Part shown: one piece after another, positions 25,607-35,254 of the stretch
Layout of the letters: every line of letters begins with the position of its first letter
Numbering within the stretch: position 1 is the stretch's first letter
Assembly (NCBI GenBank): GCA_020634435.1
Contig: JACKBS010000014.1
Coordinates: forward strand, 186,001-250,000
DNA: 64,000 bases
Reading direction: 5' to 3'
Origin: Ardenticatenaceae bacterium
GTDB taxonomy: Bacteria; Chloroflexota; Anaerolineae; Promineifilales; Promineifilaceae
The notes under the pieces: model-generated
What the model was told of the DNA's origin: nothing
Databases searched by the model: none
What the model saw: only the letters and a program-made list of their open reading frames with translations
Translations under genes and position numbers: made by a program

Positions 25607-27613
25607 ATGACAACAGAAGCAAATGAATTACCTACCACAGACTCACCCGTAATGACTTGGGCCAGAGTTCGGCTGTTGCTTCTGATCGTTTTGGGATTAC
25701 TTGTCGTCTGGCTTGGAGCCAAATCCTGGCGCATTGGTCGGGCAATACAATCTCTATTGGACCAGCAAACGGCTGTCAATTCGCTTATGGCTGAAGGGAT
25801 TAGCGGTATTGATCCCGCACAAGCCGACAACATAATACATACAATTCGCCAGGACGTAGTAACGCTGCACAAGGAAACGGCCGTCTTTATGCCGCTCACA
25901 CCTCACCTGGGCTGGTTGCCAAAAGTTGGGCCACTGGCTATAGCTGCGCCACAGCTCATGGAGATGGCCGACGCGGGAACGGAAACGGCCGTCTATGCAT
26001 ACGAAGGCCTAAAACCTGCTCTCCTCGTCTTACAAGACGAAGCAAATGCTGGCTCCCCCCTGCCTCAATTAGTTGATGTGCTAGCTGATGCACAAACCAA
26101 CATGGCGTTGGCGCAACAATCATTTCAACGTGTCGTCAATGCTCGTCAACAAATTAGCAATGAAGACCAGTTTCCTGAGCGCATTCAAACTGCCTTTATT
26201 ATGTTTGACGAATGGCTTCCGCTTGCCCAAAACGGGTTGATGATAACTCAAGTAATGCCCGCCCTGCTTGGCCATGATGCGCCACACAGTTACCTGCTGC
26301 TTGCCCAAAACGAAGATGAAATCCGGGCTACAGGAGGATTTATTTCGGGTATCGGCTTACTTACCATAGACAATGGTGAAATATTGTCTATGGACTTTCA
26401 AGATGCGACGATGTTCGATGCAGCATCAATACTCGAAAATTCGCAAGCATACGATTACCCGCCCCAGCCTCTACAAGAGCTAATGGGTGCAGACTATCTA
26501 CTATTACGTGACGCAAACTATTGGCCAGATTTTCCCATCTCTGCTCAGAAAGCAATTGAACTGTATCAAATTGTGCAGCCCCAAATCCGGATTGACGGTG
26601 TTATCGCTATAGACCAGCGTTTTATATCTCTGTTAGTTGAAGCAACGGGTCCTGTTTCAATCATGGGTTCTGATACTGTAATTACCAGTGCCAACGCGGT
26701 ACAAAGCTTTCGGGATGCGTTCAATATCAAGGATGGTCAAACAACTCTAGAATGGCTCCAAAATCGCAAGGCGTTTTTGTCCACATTCTCCGCCGCCATC
26801 CGCCAAAAAATTGAGACGGAGCCAGCAACGTTAGACTTAATAACCTTGGCCCGCAATATGTTTACTGCTCTGAACACCAGAGACCTGCAATTGTATATGA
26901 TCGATCCAGAGATTACGGCCGTTCTGACTCAGTTGGATTGGGACGGCCGTTTAGAAAATCCCACTCACCAGGACTATTTACTAGTTCTAGACACCAATGT
27001 GGGCTTCAATAAAACCAATCTTTACATTGATCGCGCGACTGAGTATGAAGTTGATCTCACCGACATCTCCCAACCCAAAGCCCATCTCAAGATAACCTAT
27101 CATCACACAGGCCCTGTCAACGACACAGCGTGTCTTCAATGGGTATCTTACGATAATGCACCGACCTATTTGGAAGTTGCTAATCAATGTTATTTCAACT
27201 TCCTACGCGTCTACACACCACAAAACAGTGAATTAACTTGGACCACACAACATTTTATTCCTGGTGAAATGCGGGTGACTGAGCAAACTTGGGCCAAAGA
27301 AGGGCAAGCCATAAATGAGTTTGCTAACTTTACAACATTTACTAACTTTCTTGTGGTTCCCCATAACCAGAGTCTCGCAACAGAAGTGGTCTACACGCTT
27401 CCAAGTACAGTTGTTAACCAGCACACATATCAGCTTTGGGTGCGGAAACAGGCGGGCAGCAAAACAGAAAAAGTGACCGTTACGATAGTGTTACCCACCG
27501 GAAGTCATTTATCAGGATTTACTGCGCCACAACCACCTACAACATCTGAAAGCATTGTAACTTTTACATTTGAGCTTACAGAAGACACCCTTATTTCACT
27601 AACTTTTGAATAA
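25607..27613 (+). CDS. DUF4012 domain-containing membrane-anchored protein
   Basis: About 668 residues with one N-terminal helix (VRLLLLIVLGLLVVWLG) and a long extracytoplasmic region. The DUF4012 core is recognised by LLLAQNEDEIRATGGFISG and the following IGLLTIDNGEILSMDF. The family often lies in exopolysaccharide clusters of Actinobacteria and Chloroflexota; its biochemical role is not known to me. The ATG at 25607 comes one base after the stop of the DUF2723 gene. Its 3' end overlaps the convergent GT4 gene by 23 bp. Confidence 0.85.
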   Translation: MTTEANELPTTDSPVMTWARVRLLLLIVLGLLVVWLGAKSWRIGRAIQSLLDQQTAVNSLMAEGISGIDPAQADNIIHTIRQDVVTLHKETAVFMPLTPHLGWLPKVGPLAIAAPQLMEMADAGTETAVYAYEGLKPALLVLQDEANAGSPLPQLVDVLADAQTNMALAQQSFQRVVNARQQISNEDQFPERIQTAFIMFDEWLPLAQNGLMITQVMPALLGHDAPHSYLLLAQNEDEIRATGGFISGIGLLTIDNGEILSMDFQDATMFDAASILENSQAYDYPPQPLQELMGADYLLLRDANYWPDFPISAQKAIELYQIVQPQIRIDGVIAIDQRFISLLVEATGPVSIMGSDTVITSANAVQSFRDAFNIKDGQTTLEWLQNRKAFLSTFSAAIRQKIETEPATLDLITLARNMFTALNTRDLQLYMIDPEITAVLTQLDWDGRLENPTHQDYLLVLDTNVGFNKTNLYIDRATEYEVDLTDISQPKAHLKITYHHTGPVNDTACLQWVSYDNAPTYLEVANQCYFNFLRVYTPQNSELTWTTQHFIPGEMRVTEQTWAKEGQAINEFANFTTFTNFLVVPHNQSLATEVVYTLPSTVVNQHTYQLWVRKQAGSKTEKVTVTIVLPTGSHLSGFTAPQPPTTSESIVTFTFELTEDTLISLTFE

Positions 27614-28787
27614 TGGCTTCGAACTGATCGGCTATTTTTTCAATATCAAAATGGCACTCGGCATAAATACGGCCGTTGCGTCCCATCTCTTCCCTTAAAG
27701 CATCATCAGCAATTAAGTGTTTTGCCTGCTCCACAAACTGATAAGTTTGTGCTGGTGGCACGACAAAACCCGCTTTTTGCCTTAATACCATTCGAGCTGC
27801 CAAATTTTCTGGTGGCACAGCCAATAACAAAGGTCGAGCCGAACAAAAATAAGTAAGCACTTTAGAAGGCACGGAAAAAATCCCAGCATCCGGTTCCAAA
27901 ATCGCTACCAAAATATCTGCTGTGCCCAAAACATCTGGAACCATATCAAAAGGCTGATAATCGAATAAGATCAAATTATCAATGCCAGAGGCGGCTTTTT
28001 GCTCCCGTAACCAGTCTGCCCCCAAACCCTCTGAAACAACTACAACTCGCACTTGAGGATACTGACTCAGCTGCAAAGCCAACTCCAATAGCAGTTGAGG
28101 ATTGTGTTTCATTCCCAAAGTACCAGAGTAAAGCAAACAAAATTTATCAGCCAAATTGTTTTCGATCGCCCAATTATTATTTTTTGGACGCACGGGGAAT
28201 GAATCAAGTGGTGACCAATTTGGGATAACGCAAGATTTTTGACTACTGATACCCCATTCTTGCAAAAAAGGTTGAAAATCCTCAGTAATTAAAATGACAT
28301 GTTGACTCCGCCGCAGCAAGTATCGGTCCAATGCTTTGTAAAACGCTCCCACTAACTGACCCACAAATTTCAAACGTTTACTAAGCAACTTCTCTAAGGC
28401 GATACCATAAACATCTTGTAACCAATAGACAAAAGGAATTCCAAGATGGCGACCTTGCCAGTAAATTAGCGCCTGGGCTTCTGAAGGCGTATCGGCAAAA
28501 AAAACAATGTCGGGGTGGAAAGTATGTATTTGTCGCAGCAAAAGCTGACTATATTCAAGTTCCTGAAACAATCGCTTGCTGAATCTATACTTCTGAAAAG
28601 GTTTTTTGAGGTTTAGTCCTTCGAACTCTAACAGCGGCGGGTCATTGGAGCGTTTTGTCAACTCTCCCTTTGGCCCCTGAAAAAAAGCACCATAAGAATG
28701 CAAAACTGTATAGCCTCGGCTAGCCAACTGACGGCTCAATTGAGCCGGAAAGGCATAACCGGGCCTGTCATGAATTAATATGCGCAC
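27591..28787 (-). CDS. Glycosyltransferase family 4 (WcaI-like)
   Basis: A 398-residue GT-B enzyme transferring an activated sugar to a growing glycan. The N-terminal Rossmann half begins with RILIHDRPGYAFPAQLSR. The C-terminal nucleotide-sugar half contains FCLLYSGTLGMKHNPQLLLE and the acidic donor motif region around LEPDAGIFSVPSKVLTYFCS, where E-x(7)-E of GT4 is expected. It starts at GTG. It is convergent with the DUF4012 gene. Confidence 0.87.
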   Translation of the reverse strand: MRILIHDRPGYAFPAQLSRQLASRGYTVLHSYGAFFQGPKGELTKRSNDPPLLEFEGLNLKKPFQKYRFSKRLFQELEYSQLLLRQIHTFHPDIVFFADTPSEAQALIYWQGRHLGIPFVYWLQDVYGIALEKLLSKRLKFVGQLVGAFYKALDRYLLRRSQHVILITEDFQPFLQEWGISSQKSCVIPNWSPLDSFPVRPKNNNWAIENNLADKFCLLYSGTLGMKHNPQLLLELALQLSQYPQVRVVVVSEGLGADWLREQKAASGIDNLILFDYQPFDMVPDVLGTADILVAILEPDAGIFSVPSKVLTYFCSARPLLLAVPPENLAARMVLRQKAGFVVPPAQTYQFVEQAKHLIADDALREEMGRNGRIYAECHFDIEKIADQFEAIIQKLVK

Positions 28788-29118
28788 AAGCCTGTCCGTT
28801 GTGAATTTGATTCTTCTCCAATGCTATATTCGGCATTAAGAAAATGCACCAATAAATATTAGCGATTACACAATGCCAGAAAATTGTTCTATACTTCCGT
28901 CAGTATACTTTATAGATTTGGTTCATGCGACGTGCTGTCCTTGCAACAGCTGCACGATCTCATAAATCGCCTTTTTCCAACTTTTTAGAACTGACTTTTT
29001 GAGTATTATCAGCTAGCTGTTAACCACAGTGCCATCTTTATCTGGTTGGATTAGCTGTACTCTGAGCCGGTCCAGGTACTATGGTGGTGCGTGTCAGTGC
29101 TCTCATGGTTTTGCAGTT
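28788..29118. other. Intergenic region between divergent glycosyltransferase and SH3b genes
   Basis: 331 bp. Apart from the likely minus-strand promoter at 28823-28852 it holds an interrupted palindrome ATACT-TCCGTC-AGTAT near 28891 and an AT-rich stretch. I find no convincing promoter for the plus-strand gene, no RNA gene, and only a weak alternative upstream start (GTG at 29029). Confidence 0.4.
28823..28852 (-). promoter_or_regulatory. Possible promoter of the GT4 gene
   Basis: On the minus strand TTGGTG (28852-28847), an 18-bp spacer and TATAGC (28828-28823), about 35 nt before the GTG start at 28787. Confidence 0.4.
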
Positions 29119-29997
29119 ATGAATGATAAAAAAAAGACCCTTTATGTTGTTTTTCTGCTCCTCGTGAGCTTAACCGTCACAAATAATCACTTCACAAAAT
29201 CCGTTTGGAGCCTTAACGAAAGTCAAACAGTTCCCACACGAACCCCTACCCCATCGCCCACAGAGACAAAATCTAGCGGAGGGGAGGTTCCTAGTCCCGC
29301 ACCAACTAATACATCCATGCCTCAGGTAACACCAACCTCTACCCTGTTGCCTGTTGAAATTGCGCCCACGCCGATTGGTGGATTTTTGCCTACGGCCGTT
29401 CCTTGCAGCGGTAATCCCACCATCCAAACGCTTGGCGCAACCAACGTGCGCAGTGGTCCAGGCCTGGAATATGATGTGATTGGCGAGCTGGTCTATCTGG
29501 AAGTGCGCTATATTGTGGGTCGGGCCGAAACGGCCGAATGGTGGCTCATCCAGTTCAATAACGGCCAGTTTGGCTGGGTGTCCAACGACATCGTTTTGGT
29601 GCAAGGCTACACACCGATTGTGCCCATTGTGGAAGCGCCACCGTTAGGCGGCAGCACGCCAACACCAGGTGCCTTGTGGAACCCAACGCCTATTCCCTTC
29701 TGCACCGTGACACCCATTCCCACTGACACCCCATCTCCCGTAGCCGAAAGTACGCAGGTGGTTAACGCCCTAGCGACCGAAACGCCACTGCCCACCGAAC
29801 CTTCCCCCACAGAAATACGTCCCACCGACACGCCAATCGTGCAGCCCACGGCCGTTCCGCTTAATCCTACCGCACCAGCAGCAACGGCCGTTCCTACCGA
29901 AACAGACAGTGAGAGCGGCGGCAGTGGCCTGATCTTCATTGGCCTGGCGGTTGTTGTGGCCATTGGGCTAGGAGCATTTTTCCTGCGCCGACGCTAA
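29119..29997 (+). CDS. Exported SH3b-domain protein with Thr/Pro stalks and C-terminal anchor
   Basis: A signal peptide (KKKTLYVVFLLLVSLTVT) sets the start at 29119. A Thr/Pro-rich region leads to an SH3b module (TLGATNVRSGPGLEYDVIGE, then WWLIQFNNGQFGWVSNDIV). Another Thr/Pro stalk and a C-terminal helix with FLRRR follow. Bacterial SH3 domains of this type bind peptidoglycan or cell-surface ligands. The architecture matches other anchored surface proteins in this window. It is followed after 16 bp by an MFS transporter gene. Confidence 0.78.
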   Translation: MNDKKKTLYVVFLLLVSLTVTNNHFTKSVWSLNESQTVPTRTPTPSPTETKSSGGEVPSPAPTNTSMPQVTPTSTLLPVEIAPTPIGGFLPTAVPCSGNPTIQTLGATNVRSGPGLEYDVIGELVYLEVRYIVGRAETAEWWLIQFNNGQFGWVSNDIVLVQGYTPIVPIVEAPPLGGSTPTPGALWNPTPIPFCTVTPIPTDTPSPVAESTQVVNALATETPLPTEPSPTEIRPTDTPIVQPTAVPLNPTAPAATAVPTETDSESGGSGLIFIGLAVVVAIGLGAFFLRRR

Positions 29998-30013
29998 ATT
30001 GGCACCCACTCAC

Positions 30014-31435
30014 ATGCCGCTGAAGCCAACCCTCAAACGATTTTTTGCCTTCGCGGTGTTCATCGTCCTGGCTTCGCTGGATAACGCCGCCGCCGGTGTT
30101 TTGCCGCCGCTGTATGCCATCATTGCCCGCGATTTGCAAGCAAGTGATGCGGCGCTGGGGTCGGTTACGGCCGTTTACATTCTCATCGTGGCCGTGGCCG
30201 CCGTGCTGTGGGGATACCGGGGTGACCAAAAAAGCCGCAAGCCGCTTCTGTTTTGGGGCACGCTGGTGTGGGTCAGTGCCATGCTGCTCACCACCCTGGC
30301 CAAAACCTTCCCTGTTTTTTTATTGTTTCAGATGGTAACGGCCGTTGGCGTGGGCGGCATCAGTTCGTTGGGCTTTAGCGTGGTTAGTGATCTGGTGCCG
30401 GCACACCGGCGCGGTCTGGCCTTGAGCCTGTGGAGCGTTTCCCAGGGGATTGGCGCTTCGTTGGGGGCGCTGCTGGCTGGAACCGTGGGCGCGTTTGATT
30501 GGCGCTACCCGTTTTGGATTATTGCTGGATTGGGCCTGCTGTTTGCCGTCCTCTTCCTGTTCACCCGCGAACCGCTGCGTGGCCAGGCCGAACCAGAGCT
30601 CCAGCCCGTTTTTGCCCAAGGCAAAACATACGACTTTCGCATCAGCCGTGCCGACATTGCCCTCCTTTTGCGCCTGGCCAGTAACCGCTGGCTGCTGTTG
30701 CAAAGCTTTTTCTACGCGCTGGCGTATGGCTCCACTGTCTGGATTCCGCGTTGGGCTGTGGCGCGGGTGCAAGCAGAAGGCTACTCCCTGGAAACAGCCA
30801 CCATCGTGGGCAACCTCATCATTGCGGTGCTGAGCTTGGGCGGATTTACGGCCGTTCTTTCCGGCCATTTGGGTGATCGTTGGCAGGGTGATGGGCGGGG
30901 TCGGGCCAGACTGGCCGTAGTGGGGCTGCTGGTTTCCGCACCGCTGTACGCCTGGCTCTATTTCATTCCTTTCCGCAATTTAGCTTTACCCGAAGCAGGT
31001 AGTTTCTGGCAGCTGGCAACGGCCGTTTTACATGCCTTCCTCACCAATGGTTGGGTCATTTTGGCGTTTGTGGTGGCCTTTACGGCCGTTACCTTTCAGT
31101 CCGTCGATCCACCCAACTGGGCCGCCTTGATTACCGACGTGAACCTCCCTGAACATCGCGGCACCATCATCGGCATCAGTCGCCTGTTTCGTGCCGTGGG
31201 CAACGCCATCAGCGTCTGGTTGGCGGGCTGGCTATTTGCTAGCCTCACCGCCCATCTGCCCGAACCAGAAAACTACGCCGTTGGACTCTCCATCTTCCAA
31301 ATTTTTGTCCTGCCTGCCCTACTTTGTTATCTCGTTTTGCAAAAATATGTCGCCGGAGATCGGCAAAGTATAACTCAGCAACTTGCCAGGCGAGCGCAAC
31401 TATCGGACGATCCGTTCACCCAATCCCAATTGTAA
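30014..31435 (+). CDS. Major facilitator superfamily transporter
   Basis: About 473 residues with some twelve transmembrane helices. The loop between helices 2 and 3 reads LWGYRGDQKSRKPLLFWG, matching the MFS G-x-x-x-D-(R/K)-x-G-(R/K)-(R/K) signature. A second-half copy lies at SGHLGDRWQGDGRGRAR. Substrate unknown. The ATG at 30014 is preferred over a TTG at 29999. Four in-frame ACGGCCGT octamers are all read as Thr-Ala-Val within helices. Confidence 0.88.
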   Translation: MPLKPTLKRFFAFAVFIVLASLDNAAAGVLPPLYAIIARDLQASDAALGSVTAVYILIVAVAAVLWGYRGDQKSRKPLLFWGTLVWVSAMLLTTLAKTFPVFLLFQMVTAVGVGGISSLGFSVVSDLVPAHRRGLALSLWSVSQGIGASLGALLAGTVGAFDWRYPFWIIAGLGLLFAVLFLFTREPLRGQAEPELQPVFAQGKTYDFRISRADIALLLRLASNRWLLLQSFFYALAYGSTVWIPRWAVARVQAEGYSLETATIVGNLIIAVLSLGGFTAVLSGHLGDRWQGDGRGRARLAVVGLLVSAPLYAWLYFIPFRNLALPEAGSFWQLATAVLHAFLTNGWVILAFVVAFTAVTFQSVDPPNWAALITDVNLPEHRGTIIGISRLFRAVGNAISVWLAGWLFASLTAHLPEPENYAVGLSIFQIFVLPALLCYLVLQKYVAGDRQSITQQLARRAQLSDDPFTQSQL

Positions 31436-31512
31436 TTTTCGGCAAAGATTGTGACGGTTGATACAATCACATTTTTGCATTGGAATTTTGGCAAACAGGA
31501 CAAATTGCAGCT

Positions 31513-31824
31513 ATGACCACGTATCAAATTATGTATTGGCACGATATTCCCGTACAGGTGCGCGCCGGAGGGCGACGCGACCGGGCCAGTGTTGAGTTGC
31601 CAGCGCGTTTTCAAATGGCAGTAGACAATGCTGCCATGGCCGCCGAAATCACCGGCACAGATGCCTACCTGGACGGGTTCCGCTGGGGCGAAGCGCAAGA
31701 GCGGGATGGCACACCAGAAGCGGTGGCCAATGCGGTGGCTGCCGAATTGGATGCCCAATTTGCCAAAATTGATTGGCGAAATACGGCCGTTAATCTAGGA
31801 CACAAGCCCCAGGCTAATGAATAA
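31513..31824 (+). CDS. Small 'virulence factor' (PF13769-type) protein at the head of the one-carbon module
   Basis: A 103-residue soluble protein beginning MTTYQIMYWHDIPVQVRAG, which matches the short family labelled 'virulence factor' in databases; the name is historical and its activity is unknown to me. It ends 2 bp before the ASKHA activator gene and is evidently co-transcribed with it, so I infer a role in corrinoid/one-carbon metabolism. An upstream in-frame start at 31480 has no ribosome-binding site. Confidence 0.75.
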   Translation: MTTYQIMYWHDIPVQVRAGGRRDRASVELPARFQMAVDNAAMAAEITGTDAYLDGFRWGEAQERDGTPEAVANAVAAELDAQFAKIDWRNTAVNLGHKPQANE

Positions 31825-31826
31825 AT

Positions 31827-33881
31827 ATGAGCGATAGAAACAACGACGCCCCCCTCGTCATTTTTATGCCCTCGGGCCGACGAGGCCACGTACCCACCGG
31901 TACCCTTGTTTTAGACGCTGCCCGGCAGCTAGGCGCAGAGATTGAATCGATTTGCGGCGGGCGGCTTACCTGCAACAAATGTCGCGTACGCCTGGAAGAA
32001 GGCCATTTCGCCAAACACGGCATCACTTCCACACCAGACCATCTTTCTGCGCCCAGCGATGAAGAAGTGCGCCTGCTGGAACGGCTAGACAGTCTCGACT
32101 GCCGCCTCTCTTGCACCGCGCAGGTCACGGGTGATGCCCTTATTTTTGTGCCCGAGGAAAGCCGCGCCCACAAGCAGGTGGTCCGCAAAGACGCCACCAC
32201 GCGGATAATTGATCTCTTCCCAGCGATACGCCAGGTGTTTGTGGAGGTAGATCAGGCCAAGTTGGGCGAACATCGTGGCGATTGGGGCCGTCTCCAAGAT
32301 GCGCTTGCCACCAAGTGGGATTTGCATGATTTGACCATTGATTTGCCCGTTTTGCGCGACCTACAGGCCAATTTACGCAAGGGCAAATGGGCCGTCACCG
32401 TAACGCTTTGGCAAGAGCGGGAAGTGATTGACGTGCAGCCGGGCTACGAAGAAGGCGTCTATGGCCTGGCGGTGGACATCGGTTCCACCACCATTGCTGG
32501 GTTCCTCTGTGATTTGCGTACGGGCGAGATTTTGGCCACGGACTCGATGATGAATCCGCAGGTGACGTATGGCGAAGATTTGATGAGCCGCATCTCCTAC
32601 GCCATGATGCACACGGACGGGCTGGACAAGATGCATACGGCCGTTATCGACGCCCTCAACCGTTTAGCCGCCAGCACCGCTCGCGAAGCGGGCATTCGCC
32701 AACGACAAATTCAGGAAGCCGTTTTTGTGGGTAACACCACAATGACCCACATTTTGCTGGGCATCAACCCAATTGAACTGGGCGGCGCACCATTTGCCCT
32801 GGCCAACCGTGACGCCATGGACGTGAAGGCACGCGAACTCGGCCTGCGGTTGCACCGCGGCGCCAACGTGCATGTGCTGCCCGCCGAAGCGGGCCATGTC
32901 GGCGCAGACAACGTGGCCGCACTGATCGCCGAAGCGCCGTACAGCCAGAAGGCGGTGACGCTGCTGGTGGACGTGGGCACCAATGCGGAAATTGTGCTGG
33001 GCAACAAGGATTGGCTGCTCAGTGCCTCCAGCCCCACTGGGCCAGCTTTTGAAGGTGCGCAAATTCGCTTTGGCATGCGGGCCGCGCCGGGGGCCATTGA
33101 GCGGGTGCGTATCGATCCCGAAACCAAGCTAGCCCGCTTCCGCGTCATCGGCGAGGAGATGTGGTCGAACGAATGGCAAATCGGGCCAACGGTTCCGGCC
33201 GAAGCCCAGCCTAAACATCTAGCGGCGGGCATCTGTGGCTCAGGCATCATCGAGGTGATAGCGGAAATGTTTTTAGCGGGGGTTTTGCTGCCAGACGGCC
33301 GTTTTAACCCCGACCTTAACCACGAGCGCATCCGTTGGGATGGCAAGCGAGGCGAATATATTTTGGCCACTGCGGAACAGTCCACCACGGGCAGCCCCAT
33401 TCTGGTGACCCAGGACGATGTGCGCAACATTCAGCTGGCCAAAGCGGCGCTGTACGCCGGGGTCAAGCTGTTGATGAATGAGGCGGAGCTGGAAAGCGTA
33501 GACCGCATTGTGCTGGCCGGAGCCTTTGGTAGCTACATTGATCCGAAATATGCCATGATTTTGGGGTTGATCCCCGATTGTGATTTGGCGCAGGTAACGG
33601 CCGTTGGCAACGCCGCCGGGGATGGGGCACGCATCGCCTTGCTCAACAAACACAAGCGCATCGAGGCGCAGCGCATTGCGGAATGGGTGACATATGTAGA
33701 AACGGCCGTCCATCCCGATTTTCAGCAAGAATTTGTGGGCGCAATTCACATCCCACATGCCAGCGACCCATTCCCTCACCTAAATGGCTTGCTGCCAGAA
33801 CCAATTACCCTGGTAGAATTAGAGGGAAACGGCCGTAGCGAACGTCGCCGTCGCCGTACCAGAAAAACAGAAACCTCGTAG
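31827..33881 (+). CDS. ASKHA-domain corrinoid-activation protein with N-terminal 2Fe-2S ferredoxin (RACo-like, DUF4445)
   Basis: 684 residues. The N-terminal 2Fe-2S domain has Cys43, Cys49 and Cys52 (SICGGRLTCNKC) plus Cys96 (CRLSCTAQ). The C-terminal part is the ASKHA ATPase of DUF4445: VDIGSTTIAGFLCDL, VGNTTMTHILLGINPIELG, LLVDVGTNAEIVLG, GICGSGIIEVIAEM and LAGAFGSYIDP. Family members use ATP to drive reduction of inactive Co(II) corrinoid proteins to Co(I). The corrinoid protein it would reactivate is the next gene, 92 bp downstream. The C-terminus is basic (RRRRRTRK). Confidence 0.9.
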   Translation: MSDRNNDAPLVIFMPSGRRGHVPTGTLVLDAARQLGAEIESICGGRLTCNKCRVRLEEGHFAKHGITSTPDHLSAPSDEEVRLLERLDSLDCRLSCTAQVTGDALIFVPEESRAHKQVVRKDATTRIIDLFPAIRQVFVEVDQAKLGEHRGDWGRLQDALATKWDLHDLTIDLPVLRDLQANLRKGKWAVTVTLWQEREVIDVQPGYEEGVYGLAVDIGSTTIAGFLCDLRTGEILATDSMMNPQVTYGEDLMSRISYAMMHTDGLDKMHTAVIDALNRLAASTAREAGIRQRQIQEAVFVGNTTMTHILLGINPIELGGAPFALANRDAMDVKARELGLRLHRGANVHVLPAEAGHVGADNVAALIAEAPYSQKAVTLLVDVGTNAEIVLGNKDWLLSASSPTGPAFEGAQIRFGMRAAPGAIERVRIDPETKLARFRVIGEEMWSNEWQIGPTVPAEAQPKHLAAGICGSGIIEVIAEMFLAGVLLPDGRFNPDLNHERIRWDGKRGEYILATAEQSTTGSPILVTQDDVRNIQLAKAALYAGVKLLMNEAELESVDRIVLAGAFGSYIDPKYAMILGLIPDCDLAQVTAVGNAAGDGARIALLNKHKRIEAQRIAEWVTYVETAVHPDFQQEFVGAIHIPHASDPFPHLNGLLPEPITLVELEGNGRSERRRRRTRKTETS

Positions 33882-33973
33882 GGACGGGGCAGTTGGCAGG
33901 CTAGTCGGCCTGGCCAACGAGATCGGTGCATAACTGCCTCGCCCACAACGAAAATATCAAAGAGGACAACGCA

Positions 33974-34672
33974 ATGAGCGAAGATGAACAGGACGAAATT
34001 ATTCTTGAAGAGCTGTCACTAGAAGAGCTTTACGAGCTGATGCACGAAGATTTATACGATGGCTATGCCGAGGAAATCGAAGAAGAGGTCCATGAAGCGC
34101 TGGGGCGCGGCGTCCAGCCCTATGACATCCTGACGTATGGCCTGGTTGCGGGTATGGACATCGTCGGCGTCGATTTCCGCGATGGCATTTTGTTTGTGCC
34201 CGAAGTGTTGATGGCCGCCAAAGCGATGAAGGCGGGCATGGCAATTTTACGGCCGTTGCTGGCTGAAACCGGCGCACCGAAAATGGGCACGATGGTCATC
34301 GGTACCGTCAAGGGTGACATCCACGACATTGGCCAAAACCTGGTTAGCATGATGATGGAAGGCGCGGGCTTTGAGGTGATCAACATCGGCATCAACAACT
34401 CTGTTGAGGATTATTTTGCCGCCATCAAGGAACACAATCCCGACATTCTGGGAATGAGCGCCCTGCTCACCACCACGATGCCCTACATGCGCGTGGTCAT
34501 CAACGCCCTGAAAGAAGAAGGCACCCGCGACGACATTATCGTACTGGTCGGCGGTGCGCCGCTCAACGAAGCGTTTGCCGAAGACATTGAGGCCGACGCT
34601 TACTGCCGCGATGCGGCCGTTGCCGTGGAAACTGCTAAAAAGTTCATGGCCATCCGCAAAACAAAAGGGTAA
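33974..34672 (+). CDS. Corrinoid (B12-binding) methyl-carrier protein
   Basis: A 232-residue protein of the MtaC/MtbC type: a helical cap domain, then a Rossmann B12-binding domain with the base-off motif DIHDIG (Asp115, His117, Gly120). The remaining signature parts are DILGMSALLTTTMPYMR and VLVGGAPLN. It shuttles a methyl group on cobalt between methyltransferases. The first 45 residues are unusually acidic. The neighbouring methyl-THF methyltransferase, MetF/MetV and activator suggest it accepts or donates methyl from methyl-THF. No substrate-specific methyltransferase such as MtaB or MtbB is present in the window. Confidence 0.93.
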   Translation: MSEDEQDEIILEELSLEELYELMHEDLYDGYAEEIEEEVHEALGRGVQPYDILTYGLVAGMDIVGVDFRDGILFVPEVLMAAKAMKAGMAILRPLLAETGAPKMGTMVIGTVKGDIHDIGQNLVSMMMEGAGFEVINIGINNSVEDYFAAIKEHNPDILGMSALLTTTMPYMRVVINALKEEGTRDDIIVLVGGAPLNEAFAEDIEADAYCRDAAVAVETAKKFMAIRKTKG

Positions 34673-34679
34673 ACGAATA

Positions 34680-34738
34680 AGACCCCAAGGGTTTTCAAAC
34701 GTGAAGCCAGGTGATTTTTCAACCAACCCTTGGGGTCT
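34680..34738. repeat. Perfect 14-bp inverted repeat between the corrinoid-protein and metV-like genes
   Basis: AGACCCCAAGGGTT (34680-34693) and its exact complement (34725-34738) with a 31-nt loop. It starts 7 bp after the corrinoid-protein stop. It may attenuate or process the polycistronic mRNA, since no T run follows it. Confidence 0.75.
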
Positions 34739-34759
34739 CTAATCGAAAGGATTTTAATC

Positions 34760-35254
34760 ATGGGCCTGCTGCGTCGTTTGCAAAACCATCCCGCATTTTT
34801 GGAAAAGGTTTATGGGTGGACGCATACGGCCGTATCCACTCTCCAACCCCTCATCGCCAAACTGGGCTATGAACGAGCCAACCGCTGGCTCAAAGGCGGC
34901 GAAGAACTGGCCAAACGCGCCGTCTTCGACTGCCATATGTGCGGCCAATGCATCCTGCATTCCACCGGCATGACCTGCCCCATGAGCTGCCCCAAAAATT
35001 TGCGCAACGGCCCCTGCGGCGGCGTACGCGCCAACGGTCATTGCGAAGTGAAGCCAGAAATGCGCTGCGTCTGGGTCCAGGCGTATGAACGCTCCCGCCA
35101 GATGCCCACCTACGGCGATGAAATCTTGTGGATTCAACCACCCGTCAACCGCCAGCTCGAAGGCCAATCTGCCTGGGTCACCATGCTCACCGGCGCAGAC
35201 ATGGAAACGCCAAAAGGCTGGGTGGGCGTAACGGAGATGACGGTGAACAGTTAA
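34760..35254 (+). CDS. MetV-like zinc/iron-sulfur partner of methylenetetrahydrofolate reductase
   Basis: 164 residues, recognised as the MTHFR C-terminal/MetV domain by a dense Cys cluster: Cys58, Cys61, Cys64, Cys73, Cys77, Cys86, Cys95 and Cys103 (CHMCGQCILHSTGMTCPMSC, then GPCGGVRANGHC). In acetogens and relatives MetV forms a complex with MetF and supplies electrons. It lies 87 bp upstream of metF here. The stop codon sits inside the left arm of a large inverted repeat (35243-35317). Confidence 0.88.
   Translation: MGLLRRLQNHPAFLEKVYGWTHTAVSTLQPLIAKLGYERANRWLKGGEELAKRAVFDCHMCGQCILHSTGMTCPMSCPKNLRNGPCGGVRANGHCEVKPEMRCVWVQAYERSRQMPTYGDEILWIQPPVNRQLEGQSAWVTMLTGADMETPKGWVGVTEMTVNS

Noticed and set aside
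29029..29118. Upstream 30-codon extension of the SH3b protein
   Set aside because: A clear signal peptide begins at 29119, and the extension would bury it.
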